A DNA stretch of 64,000 nucleotides from Opitutia bacterium (GCA_016187925.1 JACPIS010000039.1:124001-188000); one strand, 5' to 3'. Counted from the stretch's first letter, positions 47,137 to 56,005 are shown. The notes: generated by a model from the letters alone, not told the origin. Program-made: numbers and translations.

Positions 47137-47664
47137 ATGCGCTACCTCACCCTTTTCCTTCTGCTGGTGGTTGCAGTGTCCGGAGCCACCGACCCGAGAC
47201 TCAGCGGGCTGGCCGATGTCGCCGTGGGCTCCGCCGCGGTGGATGGGAAGCTGCTCTACGTGCTGGGCGGCGTGGACGACGGGCGCATCCAGCAGCGGCT
47301 GGCGCAGACCATTTCGCGGTCCGCTTTGCCGCTGGGGAGCGAGGATCTCCGCTGGGACCGCGGCGTCATCGACGTGAAGGTCGACGGCTACCGCGCCTCC
47401 GCACGGCAGTACATTTACCTCGTCACGGTTTCCCTCAAGCGCCTCGTGCGCGCGCCGGGCACTGCGGAAGGATTTCTCTCCACGGTCGACACCCGCACGA
47501 TCTACGGCATGGCGTCGCCCTCCGGGCTGGCGGTGCAGGTGATGGTGGCAGTGGAGGAGCAGACGGAGGATCTACTCGGGCAGGTGCGGCTGGCCCAGGT
47601 GGACAAATCCCGGGTGGGGCCGGCGGCGCGGTCCCTCGTTGCGCTGGCGGCGCCCCGGCGGTGA
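47137..47664 (+). CDS. Exported protein of unknown function
   Basis: 175 residues from MRYLTLFLLLVVAVSGATDP. Signal peptide, then VDGKLLYVLGGVDDGRIQQR and IDVKVDGYRASARQYIYLVT; hydrophobic but no membrane span. No family recognised. Upstream of purC by 79 bases on the same strand. Confidence 0.65.
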   Translation: MRYLTLFLLLVVAVSGATDPRLSGLADVAVGSAAVDGKLLYVLGGVDDGRIQQRLAQTISRSALPLGSEDLRWDRGVIDVKVDGYRASARQYIYLVTVSLKRLVRAPGTAEGFLSTVDTRTIYGMASPSGLAVQVMVAVEEQTEDLLGQVRLAQVDKSRVGPAARSLVALAAPRR

Positions 47665-47743
47665 GGGCGGAGGCAAGGTGGTTTCCCGCCCGCTGCGCGT
47701 TTCTGTTTTTGACGCGCGGGCGGCGGCGCGTTCCTCTGGCGGG

Positions 47744-48667
47744 ATGAATTTCGCCGAAATCGCCGCCGCGCTGCCGAAGACCGCGGTCACCACCATCGAG
47801 GGGCTGCCGTTCCCGAAGATCGCCTCGGGCAAGGTGCGGGAGATCTTCGACCTCGGTGACGCGCTGCTGCTCGTGGCGACGGACCGGCTCTCGGCCTTCG
47901 ACGTCATCCTGCCCGACGGCATCCCGGGCAAGGGCGCCATCCTCACGCAGATGAGCCTGTGGTGGTTTCGCCAGACCGAGCACCTCATCCAGAACCACCT
48001 GCTGCCCGACCAGGAACGCGAGTTCGCCCGGCGCGGCATCGGCAGCCGCGACCTGCGGCTGCGCAGCATGATCGTGCGGAAGCTCAAGCCGCTCGCCATC
48101 GAGTGCGTCGCGCGCGGCTACCTCATCGGCAGTGGCTGGAATTCCTATCAAAAGACCGGCGAGGTCTGCGGCATCCGGCTGCCCGCCGGGTTGCGGCAGG
48201 CCGACCGGTTGCCCGCGCCCATTTTCACGCCCACCACCAAGGCGCCCAAGGGCCAGCACGACGCGCCGATCGACGACGCGCAGGGCGCGGCCATCGTCGG
48301 CACGGAACTCTACACGCAGGTCAAGGCGACGAGCCTCGCGCTCTACGCGTTCGGCCACGACCGCGCGCGGCAGGCGGGCATGATCCTCGCCGACACGAAA
48401 TTCGAGTTTGGCACCGACGCGGCCGGGAAGCTGTTCCTCATCGACGAGGTGCTGACGCCCGACTCCTCGCGTTACTGGCCGGCGGCCGAATACCGGCCGG
48501 ACTGCTCGCCGCCGAGCTACGACAAACAGTTCGTGCGCGACCACCTGCTCTCGCTCAAGTGGGACCAGAAACCGCCCGGCCCGCGCCTGCCGGCCGAGGT
48601 CATCGCCCACACGCAGGAAAAATACCTCGCGGCGCTGCGCAATCTGCTTACAGGTTCCGGCGTATGA
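47744..48667 (+). CDS. purC: SAICAR synthase
   Basis: 307 residues from MNFAEIAAALPKTAVTTIEG. GKVREIFDLGDALLLVATDR near residue 29, SAFDVILPDGIPGKG, ECVARGYLIGSGWNSYQKTG near 118, and DTKFEFG near 220, LIDEVLTPDSSRYWPA near 237. Joins CAIR and aspartate in purine synthesis. Its TGA overlaps the ATG of the next gene. Confidence 0.95.
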   Translation: MNFAEIAAALPKTAVTTIEGLPFPKIASGKVREIFDLGDALLLVATDRLSAFDVILPDGIPGKGAILTQMSLWWFRQTEHLIQNHLLPDQEREFARRGIGSRDLRLRSMIVRKLKPLAIECVARGYLIGSGWNSYQKTGEVCGIRLPAGLRQADRLPAPIFTPTTKAPKGQHDAPIDDAQGAAIVGTELYTQVKATSLALYAFGHDRARQAGMILADTKFEFGTDAAGKLFLIDEVLTPDSSRYWPAAEYRPDCSPPSYDKQFVRDHLLSLKWDQKPPGPRLPAEVIAHTQEKYLAALRNLLTGSGV

Positions 48668-49137
48668 ACCGCGCGCTCGTCCTTGTTGCGCTGGCCTGCC
48701 TGGCCGCCACATCCGCCGAGGCGCGGCTGGGCGAGACCTTGGAGAAGCTCAAGGAGCGCTATGGAAAACCGCAGACGCAGCTGAAGAAGGAGTCGGCGAC
48801 ATGGTTCTTCGACACCGACGACGAGAAGCAGTTGGTTTTCACGGCGACGTTCAACGACAAGGGCCTCGTGATCGCCGAGGGGCTGAAACCCGTGCGGTAC
48901 GCGCGCCTCACCCGGGAATCGGTGCAGGCCTTCATCGACCTGCAGGTCCAGCCGTTCGCCGGCTCCAAGACCCTGCGCTCGATGAAGCCGGGCGAGCAAT
49001 ACACCTTTGCCGGGAAGGCCTACACCTGCGCCGCCACCGAACTCGTGATCGTGGACGATGCCAACGGCATCCTCATCGTCTGGAACAACGGCGCGGATCC
49101 CTTCGTTCTGGCAGTCACCCCGCAGATGCTGCACTGA
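48664..49137 (+). CDS. Small exported protein coupled to purC
   Basis: 157 residues, MNRALVLVALACLAATSAEA signal. ETLEKLKERYGKPQTQLKKE then WFFDTDDEKQLVFTATFNDK. Looks like a small secreted domain protein common in Opitutaceae; function unknown. ATGA overlap with purC. Confidence 0.7.
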   Translation: MNRALVLVALACLAATSAEARLGETLEKLKERYGKPQTQLKKESATWFFDTDDEKQLVFTATFNDKGLVIAEGLKPVRYARLTRESVQAFIDLQVQPFAGSKTLRSMKPGEQYTFAGKAYTCAATELVIVDDANGILIVWNNGADPFVLAVTPQMLH

Positions 49138-49147
49138 GCGCACCGGC

Positions 49148-50293
49148 TCACAGCCGGTTGGCCTTCAGCTCCCGCAGCGGGTAGTGCGTGCCGCGCCATG
49201 TGATGCCGCGCTGCATGATCGTCACGGACATCGAGCGCAGCAGGATGTAGTCGAACACCACGAGCCCGACAGGGAAGAAGAGCCCGTGCCACGGGCGGCC
49301 GCCGTCGAAGCGCTGGTTGTCGGCCGCGACGAGCAGCATCACGAGCACGGCGGCGCAGTCCAGCTGCCACGCGAGGCCGTGGGTGAAAAACAGCGCAGCC
49401 ACCGGGCCGAGGAAAAACACGGTGTGCAGCAGCACGGCGAGCAGCACCAGCCCCGCGCGGTAGTCCGCGCCGGCGAAGGCGTTTTTCGTGAGGCCGCGGA
49501 CCAGCCCGCCGACGGAGGCGTACCACTCGACGGTGATGACGCCCGCTCCGAGCACCATCTCGCTGAATCCGCCCGACTTCATGAGCTTGCCCAGCTTCAG
49601 ATCGTCGTCGGGGCGCAGGCGCAACGGCTCGTGGCCGCCGAGCTTCCGGTAGGTCGAGGCGCGCACGAGGTTGAAGGCGCCGACCCCGCCGTGGCAGCGG
49701 CTGCGTGGATCGGGGATGCACCACGGGCGGACGAACAGGGCGAAGAGCAGGCTGAACGCGCCGACGCAGATGCCGAGCAGCGCGCCGCGCTCATGTAGTT
49801 GTGGCACGGCGGAGAGATGGTCGAGTTGCTGTGCGCGGGCGTGGGCGACGGCGCGCCGCAGCGCGTCGGCCCGGAAATGAATATCGGCGTCGGTGAACAG
49901 GATCCATTCGCCCGTGGACTGCGCAGCGCCGTGGTGCAGGGCGTGGTTCTTGCCGATCCAGCCCGGCGGCAGTTCGCGGATGTGGTCGACGCGCAGGCGC
50001 GGATCGGCGGCGGCGAGCCGGTCGAGCACGGCGCCCGTGTCGTCCTCGGAGCGGTCGTCGACCGCGATGAGTTCGAGGTCGGGATAGTCGAGCGCGAGCA
50101 TCGTGGGCACGGCGGCGCCGACGGTGCGGCCCTCGTTGCGCGCGGCGAAGACCACGGAGACGCGCGGCCAGCGCGCCGACTCGGGCGGAGTCAGCCGCGC
50201 GAGGGATTTCATCCGGCGGTTGCCGCGCATCACTTCCCAGGCGGCGCCCAGCCAGAGCGCGAGGGTCAGGGCGGCGAAGACGAGGGAGGACAT
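49148..50293 (-). CDS. Glycosyltransferase family 2, membrane-bound
   Basis: 381 residues from MSSLVFAALTLALWLGAAWE. N-terminal helix, GT-A domain: WPRVSVVFAARNEGRTVGAA near 45, ELIAVDDRSEDDTGAVL near 75, WILFTDADIHFRADALR near 130 (the DAD metal site), then a C-terminal group of membrane helices (LVLLAVLLHTVFFLGPVAAL). HpnB/CrtQ-like in style; acceptor unknown. Confidence 0.87.
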   Translation of the reverse strand: MSSLVFAALTLALWLGAAWEVMRGNRRMKSLARLTPPESARWPRVSVVFAARNEGRTVGAAVPTMLALDYPDLELIAVDDRSEDDTGAVLDRLAAADPRLRVDHIRELPPGWIGKNHALHHGAAQSTGEWILFTDADIHFRADALRRAVAHARAQQLDHLSAVPQLHERGALLGICVGAFSLLFALFVRPWCIPDPRSRCHGGVGAFNLVRASTYRKLGGHEPLRLRPDDDLKLGKLMKSGGFSEMVLGAGVITVEWYASVGGLVRGLTKNAFAGADYRAGLVLLAVLLHTVFFLGPVAALFFTHGLAWQLDCAAVLVMLLVAADNQRFDGGRPWHGLFFPVGLVVFDYILLRSMSVTIMQRGITWRGTHYPLRELKANRL

Positions 50294-50384
50294 GCGGCGA
50301 AAACAGGCGGGGTGAAACGGCGGTTGGCCGCGAGACTCCGCAGAAAGTCCGCCGGGGTCAACTCGCTCCGCCAAACGGCGCAGC

Positions 50385-51722
50385 TCAGGCCGAGACCTGT
50401 TCCTCCGTGGCGGGAGCCGCGGGCAGGCGGGCGATGAGCACCTTGTCCACGCGCTGGCGGTCCATGTCCATCACCTCGAAGCGCCAGCCGGACCAGTCGA
50501 AATAATCGCCGGCGGCCGGGATGCGGCCGAAGTGCGTGACGATGAAGCCGCCGAGCGTCTGGTAGTCGGCCTCCTCCTCGCCGGGCAGCGCCTTGAGGCT
50601 GAGCAGGGTCTTGATCTCGCCGGCGGCCATGGTGGCGTCGACGAGCCACGAGCCGTCCTCGCGGCGCTTGGCCTCGGGTTGCGCGCGGCGCATCTGGTCG
50701 GGCAGGTCGCCGACGATGGCCTCGAGGATGTCGATGAGCGTGACCATGCCCTGGATGCTGCCGAACTCGTCGGCGACGAGCGCGACGTGCTTGCCGGATT
50801 TCTTGAAGGTCTCGAGCACCTGGATCGCCGTGGCGGTCTCGGGCATGATCTGCGGCGGCGTGATGAGGTTGCGCAGTGTCGTGGGCAGGCTGAAGGCGGC
50901 GTTGGCCCACAGGGCCTTGATGCTGACCATGCCGAGCACGTTGTCGCGGTGCTGGTGGTAGACGGGGAAATGCGAGTGGCCGCTCGCGACGATCTTGCGC
51001 CAGTTGACCTCGTCGGGATCGTCGACATTGAGCCAGACCATCTTCGGGCGCGGGGTCATGAGCGCGGTGACGGAGCACTGGTCGAGCGCCATGACGCTGC
51101 GGACCATCTCCTTCTCGGCCTTGTGGAAGACGCCGGCGGTCAGGCCCTGCTCGATGAGGCTGGCGACCTCCTCCTCGGAAACGGGCGTAGGCTTGTTCGA
51201 GCCGGCCCCGAAGAGCCGCGCCAGCCCCTCGGTGCACGTGCTCAGGATCCAGACGAACGGCGCGGCCAGCCGCGAGAGCACCAGCATCGGACGGGCGAGG
51301 GCGAGGGCCCAGCGCTCGGGATGGGCCAGCGCGAGGCGCTTTGGCACGAGTTCGCCGACGACGATGGTGACGAAGGTGATGCCGAGCACGACGGCGGCGA
51401 AGCTGACGAGCTTGGTGTAGTCGGCGTATTGCGGGTAGCGGAACAGCAGCCAGTGGTTCAGGTGCCGGGCGACCGCCGCGCCGCCGTAGGCGCCGGTGAA
51501 CACGCCGCTCAGCGTCACGCCGAACTGCACCGTGGAGAGGAACCGCGTGGGGTTCTCCGCCAGCTCGTGTGCGAGCCGGGCGCGTTCCGAGCCGCCGTCG
51601 GCCAGCTGCTTGAGCTTGGATTTGCGGGCGGACACGAGCGCGATCTCGGCCATGGCGAACAGGCCGTTCAGGATCACCAGCAGGGTGATGACCAGCAACT
51701 CGGTGGAAACTTCGCTCATCAT
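50385..51722 (-). CDS. CNNM/CorC-type membrane protein
   Basis: 445 residues from MMSEVSTELLVITLLVILNG. DUF21 membrane domain with four helices (FAMAEIALVSARKSKLKQLA near 20, TFVTIVVGELVPKRLAL near 110), a CBS pair (DQCSVTALMTPRPKMVWLNV near 200; DEFGSIQGMVTLIDILEAIV near 300), and a C-terminal CorC_HlyC domain (AGDYFDWSGWRFEVMDMD). Divalent-ion transport or regulation. Confidence 0.92.
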   Translation of the reverse strand: MMSEVSTELLVITLLVILNGLFAMAEIALVSARKSKLKQLADGGSERARLAHELAENPTRFLSTVQFGVTLSGVFTGAYGGAAVARHLNHWLLFRYPQYADYTKLVSFAAVVLGITFVTIVVGELVPKRLALAHPERWALALARPMLVLSRLAAPFVWILSTCTEGLARLFGAGSNKPTPVSEEEVASLIEQGLTAGVFHKAEKEMVRSVMALDQCSVTALMTPRPKMVWLNVDDPDEVNWRKIVASGHSHFPVYHQHRDNVLGMVSIKALWANAAFSLPTTLRNLITPPQIMPETATAIQVLETFKKSGKHVALVADEFGSIQGMVTLIDILEAIVGDLPDQMRRAQPEAKRREDGSWLVDATMAAGEIKTLLSLKALPGEEEADYQTLGGFIVTHFGRIPAAGDYFDWSGWRFEVMDMDRQRVDKVLIARLPAAPATEEQVSA

Positions 51723-51839
51723 GGGACGGGCGGCGGACGCTAGGTGGAGCGGCACGGCCGGCAACTACTTTACCCTGACGCCCCGGGCAAACCAGCGTAA
51801 ATTATCCGCGCAAACGCCTGCGGGCCAGCCGGGTGCGTC

Positions 51840-53156
51840 TCAGTTGCGCACCTCGTCCGGCGTGCCGAAAACCTGCGCCTTCTTATCGTCGAACTCGCCT
51901 TCCCAGCGCGCGACCACAACGGATGCGAGGCAGTTGCCCAGCACGTTCACCGACGTGCGCGCCATGTCCATCAGCGCATCGACGCCGAGGATCATCGCGG
52001 CGCCCTCGAGCGGGAGGCCGAAGGATTGCAGCGCGGCGATGAGGATGACGAGCGAGGCGCGCGGCACCGCCGCCACGCCCTTCGAGGTGATCATGAGCGT
52101 GATCATCATCATCAACTGCTGGGCGATTCCGAAATGGATGCCACTGGTCGTCTCCGCTGCCTGCGCGACGAACACCGAGGCGACCGCAAGGTGCAGCGTG
52201 GAGCCGTCGAGATTGAACGTGTAGCCGGCCGGCAGCACGAAGCCCACGGTGCCGCGCGGCACGCCCACGCGCTCCATGTTTTCAAACGCCTTGGGCAGGG
52301 CCGCCTCGCTGTTGGCCGTGGCGAACGCCAGCGTGAACGGCTCGCGCACCGCGCGGACGAACGGCTTCAGCGGCACCTTGGTGATCCAGATGACCGTGCC
52401 GAGCACCAACACCACGAACACCACCAGCGCGCCGTAGAGCGTGAGCACGAGCTTGCCCAGGCTCAGCAGCACGTCGAGGCCCTGGTGGCCGACCGTCACC
52501 GCCATCGCCGCGCCCACGCCGAGCGGCGCGAGCTTCATGATGATGCCGGCGAACTTGAACATCACGTGCGTGAGCGCCTCGCACCACTGCAGGATCGGCT
52601 TGCCCGCCTCGCCCGCGGCGATGACCGCCATCGCAAAAATCACCGAGAAGCACACGATCTGGAGCACGTCGCCCCGCGCCATCGCGTCGATCACACTGAC
52701 GGGGAAGGTGTGGAGGATCGTCTCGATGAGCGTGAGCGGCTTCGTGCTCGCCGCCGCGCCGAGCGTGCCCGCGCTGCCGCTGACGAGGTGCACGCCCGCG
52801 CCGGGCTGGAACACATTCACCATCAGCAGGCCGATCGCCAGCGCGAAGGTGGTGACGATTTCAAAGTACAGCAGCGACTTCGCGCCCATGCGGCCCACGC
52901 GCTTGAGGTCGCCCGTGCCGGCGATGCCCTGCACGATACTGGCGAACACCAGCGGCGCGATCATGGCCTTGATCAGGTGGAGGAAGATGTCGCGGAAGAG
53001 CGCCATCCACTTGTCCCAACCCGTGCGCGCCTCGACGGGCAGCGTGCTCATCCACCAGCCGACAAGGGTGCCGGCGACGAGGCCGATCATGATCTGCTGG
53101 GTGAGGGAGAACTGATACCATTTCCGCGGCGCGGCGGGTGCGTGAGAGGCGGCCAT
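51840..53156 (-). CDS. Dicarboxylate/amino acid:cation symporter
   Basis: 438 residues from MAASHAPAAPRKWYQFSLTQ. DAACS family: IKAMIAPLVFASIVQGIAG near 65, TLAFATANSEAALPKAFENM near 275 (hairpin with the serine-rich variant), GFVLPAGYTFNLDGSTLHL near 305 (NxDG motif), and DALMDMARTSVNVLGNCLAS near 395. Imports aspartate, glutamate or C4-dicarboxylates with Na+ or H+. Last ordinary gene before the composition change. Confidence 0.94.
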   Translation of the reverse strand: MAASHAPAAPRKWYQFSLTQQIMIGLVAGTLVGWWMSTLPVEARTGWDKWMALFRDIFLHLIKAMIAPLVFASIVQGIAGTGDLKRVGRMGAKSLLYFEIVTTFALAIGLLMVNVFQPGAGVHLVSGSAGTLGAAASTKPLTLIETILHTFPVSVIDAMARGDVLQIVCFSVIFAMAVIAAGEAGKPILQWCEALTHVMFKFAGIIMKLAPLGVGAAMAVTVGHQGLDVLLSLGKLVLTLYGALVVFVVLVLGTVIWITKVPLKPFVRAVREPFTLAFATANSEAALPKAFENMERVGVPRGTVGFVLPAGYTFNLDGSTLHLAVASVFVAQAAETTSGIHFGIAQQLMMMITLMITSKGVAAVPRASLVILIAALQSFGLPLEGAAMILGVDALMDMARTSVNVLGNCLASVVVARWEGEFDDKKAQVFGTPDEVRN

Positions 53157-53558
53157 AAAAGGGTGCGCGCACTCTACGGCGGAGTAGTGGCTTGGCGAGT
53201 TTAACCTGAGCACCGTTGGTAACAGGACGGAAAGACCGGCGCCCGGATCGCGGCGGATGCAGGCCTACAATTGCAGTTGAGCAGGGCCACCGGGCTTCCC
53301 ACGCTACCGCGTGGTAAAGTGAAGCTTTGCTGACGCTGTTTGGGCACCACAAGTTGTCGCGTTTCCGTGTTAAAACGGACATTTTGTAGGGGGTTGGACA
53401 CCACAAGATGTCGCAGATTCCGGTTTTAAAGTATGTCGTGTCGCACTTTTCATGACCATCGAATCCGGAGCGGCGATGAAAACTGAGACACGACTTATCA
53501 GCGCATCGGAAACTACGACATCTCGTACCGTTCTACAATCTGCAGAATTGCGCAGACG
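53157..53558. promoter_or_regulatory. AT-richer intergenic region with repeats and a palindrome
   Basis: 402 bases. Hairpin CCACGCTACCGCGTGG at 53299-53314. Two direct repeats with consensus CACCACAAG-TGTCGC starting 53345 and 53399, each followed by TTCCG and a TTTTAAA/TTAAAA-type tract. Palindrome TACGACATCTCGTA at 53514-53527, 32 bases before the antitoxin frame, is a good operator candidate. No gene. Confidence 0.6.
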
Positions 53559-53987
53559 GTGGAGATTAGTCGCGATAGGCGGATGAAGCGGCAATCCCGT
53601 GAGCAGACCAAACGACGAACAAATTATTTAAAGCGCCACACGACCAAAAAAGTGATGCGCCGGCCGTTGAAATTGTCGGCGGAGGAACTGGCACTGCATC
53701 ATTCCTTCGAAGCCCCCCGAAACACGCGCAGGCTCGAATTGCTCCAGAATGCACTGCTGCTAGATATAATCTGCCGCATCGGATACCTGAAAAAACTGCC
53801 GAATATCGATGAGTCGTTGTATCGGGCAGGAATCGATGCGTTGGAGTCGGACACCTACCTCATCCAGTGGATGTGTGAACCAGTGCCATCCTTAGGCGGA
53901 AAGCGTCCGATTGAAGTCGCTGAGACCGAAGAGGGCAGAAGGGAGATTCGCAAAGCGCTGCACAGGATCTCACATGGAGTTTCTTGA
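53559..53987 (+). CDS. Orphan MbcA/ParS/Xre-type antitoxin (DUF2384)
   Basis: 142 residues; start could also be 53583 (MKRQSREQTKRRTNYL) or 53655. Basic N-terminus, then the C-terminal toxin-binding domain: GIDALESDTYLIQWMCEPVPSL followed by GGKRPIEVAETEEGRREIRK and HRISHGVS. In this family the antitoxin usually precedes a RES-domain toxin. Here only a 37-residue frame (53974-54087) follows, with no RES motif, so the toxin is missing. Codon use is AT-richer than the neighbours to the left. Confidence 0.7.
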   Translation: MEISRDRRMKRQSREQTKRRTNYLKRHTTKKVMRRPLKLSAEELALHHSFEAPRNTRRLELLQNALLLDIICRIGYLKKLPNIDESLYRAGIDALESDTYLIQWMCEPVPSLGGKRPIEVAETEEGRREIRKALHRISHGVS

Positions 53988-54356
53988 GCCCGCCCATCAC
54001 GCGCGTACGGACAGGCTGCTCGTTTTTGCTGGGTTACCTACGGCCTTTGCAGGTTATGACTTCCGATCGACCGTAACGATTTCTTGATAGCCATCCCGAC
54101 CATGTGCTTGCCCGAATAGAGGGCTCGTGACATGATCTGTATGATTGCTCCGGTGGTAAGTGTCACGGCCACAGGCACCCAAAGGCATCTGGAAAGTTCC
54201 GGTATTTGCTTTTTAGCAAATCCATTTGCTAAAAAGCAAATAAGTCAGCGCCGGCGCATTCCCTCTTTTGTTTCCGATCCCATAAGAAAGGGATTTCGTG
54301 GCACATACCTAAGGAGAAAACGGTAGCGTCCAGATGTGCGTCTCGTCATCTGTGAA
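53988..54356. other. Gene-free AT-rich stretch
   Basis: 369 bases between the antitoxin and the LysR gene's end. Holds the large inverted repeat at 54204-54241; otherwise only short frames with no recognisable product. Confidence 0.6.
54204..54241. repeat. Perfect AT-rich inverted repeat of nested hairpins
   Basis: Arms ATTTGCTTTTTAGCAAAT and ATTTGCTAAAAAGCAAAT, 18 bp, separated by CC. Each arm is itself a small palindrome (ATTTGCT/AGCAAAT around TTTT or AAAA), giving four copies of one heptamer. Too symmetric for an ordinary terminator; suits a regulator or recombinase site. Confidence 0.9.
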
Positions 54357-55265
54357 TTAGAAGCTCAATTCGGTCTGAAGGTGCTCGATCACTTTTTTCG
54401 CGCTGGGTCGAATGTTCGGGAGCCGTGAATTCCACGCAAGGACCAGACTGCGGCTCAGGCCGGTCAGGGCGTCGGCTGGGAACTCCACGAAGGTGCCGGG
54501 TTCGAGATCCTTGAGGGCAAGGGCGGGGAGCACCGCACCGAACCCACCCGACTGGACCGCGGCCAGGGCCTGAGGAAACGATTGGCAGACAAGCGTTGGA
54601 CGGAGATCGGTCTTCAGCGCTTTCGCCACGTCGCGCAGCTTCTGGGTGAACTGGCCATCGCTGGTGTGAGCGGCAAACGGCAGCAGGCTGAAGAGATCGC
54701 GAAGGGTGGGATGGCTGCGCGTTGCAACGAGGGTCTTAGGCACGACCGCCGTGAAACTCAGCACCCCGAGCGCTGCCGACTTGAGTGGAGCCATCAGGGC
54801 ATCCTTGCGGATCACGCCGAAATCCACCCGCCCTTCCTTCAACTGCTGGACGATCTCATTCGTGCGCAGATTGCAGGTCGCGAAGCGAACGGCGGGCGCC
54901 TTCCGCAGGATAGTGCCAAGCCGCGGAATCACGAGCCAATGGATCAGGCTGTCGCCGGCGGCGATGGTGTAGTCGACAGTTTCTGAACGGCACGTCGCCC
55001 TGAAGTCTTGCAGGGAGTGGAGTTGAGCTCTGACCAGCTCGGCCAGCTCAATACCTTGTGCCGTCAACTTGAGCTGACGACCCTGGCGACGGGCAACCTC
55101 GGTGCCGAAGAATTCAGACAGCTCGCGGAGCTGACGGCTGTATTGACTCTGCCGGACCGGGTCCCCTGGTGCGGCTTTGGCAATTCCACCGGCATCGTGA
55201 ACTTCGACTAGCACACGTAAGCGATCAAACGAGAGTCCTCGCTCGGAGAAGAGGTTATCATACAT
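54357..55265 (-). CDS. LysR-family transcriptional regulator
   Basis: 302 residues. N-terminal winged helix: FDRLRVLVEVHDAGGIAKAA then RQSQYSRQLRELSEFFGTEV near residue 35, RRQGRQLKLTAQGIELAELV. C-terminal co-inducer domain with IVQQLKEGRVDFGVIRKDAL near 135 and VQSGGFGAVLPALAL near 245. Convergent with the antitoxin, divergent from the leader of the tRNA array, so it could regulate the array; that is an inference. Confidence 0.9.
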   Translation of the reverse strand: MYDNLFSERGLSFDRLRVLVEVHDAGGIAKAAPGDPVRQSQYSRQLRELSEFFGTEVARRQGRQLKLTAQGIELAELVRAQLHSLQDFRATCRSETVDYTIAAGDSLIHWLVIPRLGTILRKAPAVRFATCNLRTNEIVQQLKEGRVDFGVIRKDALMAPLKSAALGVLSFTAVVPKTLVATRSHPTLRDLFSLLPFAAHTSDGQFTQKLRDVAKALKTDLRPTLVCQSFPQALAAVQSGGFGAVLPALALKDLEPGTFVEFPADALTGLSRSLVLAWNSRLPNIRPSAKKVIEHLQTELSF

Positions 55266-55479
55266 GACTAACCAGTCACATATTATGCGTGATCAGCTAT
55301 GGCAAGTCTGCGCTGCTCTGGTATGATCTGGGGAATCAACCATAGACCGACCGAAAGAAATCCAGGAAAAACATAACAACCCCCTTGATTTTCCCCGCCG
55401 ATCTTCCGTTGTAACCTGTAGAACACCTTAACGTCTCCCACCTGCCATGAAACCCACATTATCCATACTAGCACCGGCC

Positions 55480-55659
55480 CTCCGTAGAACGGAGAGGCAT
55501 TGGTCGTATGCGACCATGTGTGCCCGAGTGACCGCACGGTCACTTACCAATTCGGGTAGTTTTCAACCCGAACCGCAAAGTCCAGGAAGTGGAATGACCT
55601 GACGCTACCGAATAGCTGTAGCCTCTTGCCGCCCACTTCCGCCCGGAAGTGGGTTTTTT
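55480..55659 (+). ncRNA. Candidate structured RNA ending in a terminator
   Basis: Paired by eye: GGTCGTATGCGACC; GTGACCGCACGGTCAC; TTCGGGTAGTTTTCAACCCG(AA); and a final perfect stem. Four consecutive hairpins in an AT-richer setting suggest a small RNA or regulatory leader. No known class recognised. Confidence 0.4.
55632..55659 (+). terminator. Intrinsic terminator before the tRNA array
   Basis: Stem CCCACTTCCG / CGGAAGTGGG with a 2-base loop, then six T. Confidence 0.9.
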
Positions 55660-55813
55660 CATGCGTGAACGGCCGCTTCCGGGAATCGAGACATTCTCAA
55701 TTTCCATATACCGTAAGCGGCTTCAACGCTGAGCCCAGTCAATCAGCCAACGTCCGCATCAAATCCCGCGGGCGCCCAAACCATGCCGACATCGTCGGCA
55801 CGAGAGGGGCGAC

Positions 55814-55835
55814 GGTGTGTGTTCTTTTTTGCGAA
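55814..55835 (+). repeat. Left arm of the 22-bp inverted repeat around the array
   Basis: Starts GGTGTGTGTTC and ends TTTTGCGAA. The exact reverse complement is at 59517-59538. In a transcript the two could pair and enclose the whole array. Confidence 0.9.
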
Positions 55836-55868
55836 ACGCAGGACCGCTCTTACGCGGTTCTGCTCAAA

Positions 55869-55921
55869 GCGTGCGGTGCGCCCTCGATGGGCGTTAAACG
55901 GCCAGGCCGGCCGCACGCTTC
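55869..55921 (+). ncRNA. Branched stem just upstream of the first tRNA
   Basis: Outer stem AAGCGTGCGG / CCGCACGCTT, with inner hairpins GCGCCC-TCGAT-GGGCGT and CGGCC-AG-GCCGG, then CAATTTTT. A three-way junction; could be a terminator-antiterminator or a processing signal. Confidence 0.45.
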
Positions 55922-55929
55922 AATTTTTC

Positions 55930-56005
55930 CGCCTTGTCGTCTAAGATGAGAGGATGCCGGTCTTTCAAGCCGGTGATGCGGGTGCGAATCCCGTCGAGGC
56001 GGCCA
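55930..56005 (+). tRNA. tRNA-Glu (TTC), array member 1
   Basis: Acceptor CGCCTTG / CGAGGCG, G73, CCA encoded. Anticodon TTC at 55964-55966 in loop CTTTCAA. T-loop TGCGAAT (G55). D-loop has AG but no GG. Same anticodon and G73 as the canonical copy at 38.5 kb. Confidence 0.88.

Larger units (their letters stand above)
55266..55929. other. Leader region of the tRNA array
   Basis: 664 bases with no convincing protein gene. A 51-codon frame (55447-55602) overlaps the hairpins and is doubtful. Contains a hairpin-rich stretch ending in a terminator (55480-55659), the left arm of the 22-bp inverted repeat (55814-55835), and a branched structure (55869-55921) just before the first tRNA. Confidence 0.7.

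Noticed and set aside
53974-54087. RES toxin after the antitoxin
   Set aside because: Only 37 codons with no RES motifs.
55447-55602. 51-codon frame before the tRNA array
   Set aside because: Overlaps several hairpins and has no recognisable domain; more likely non-coding.
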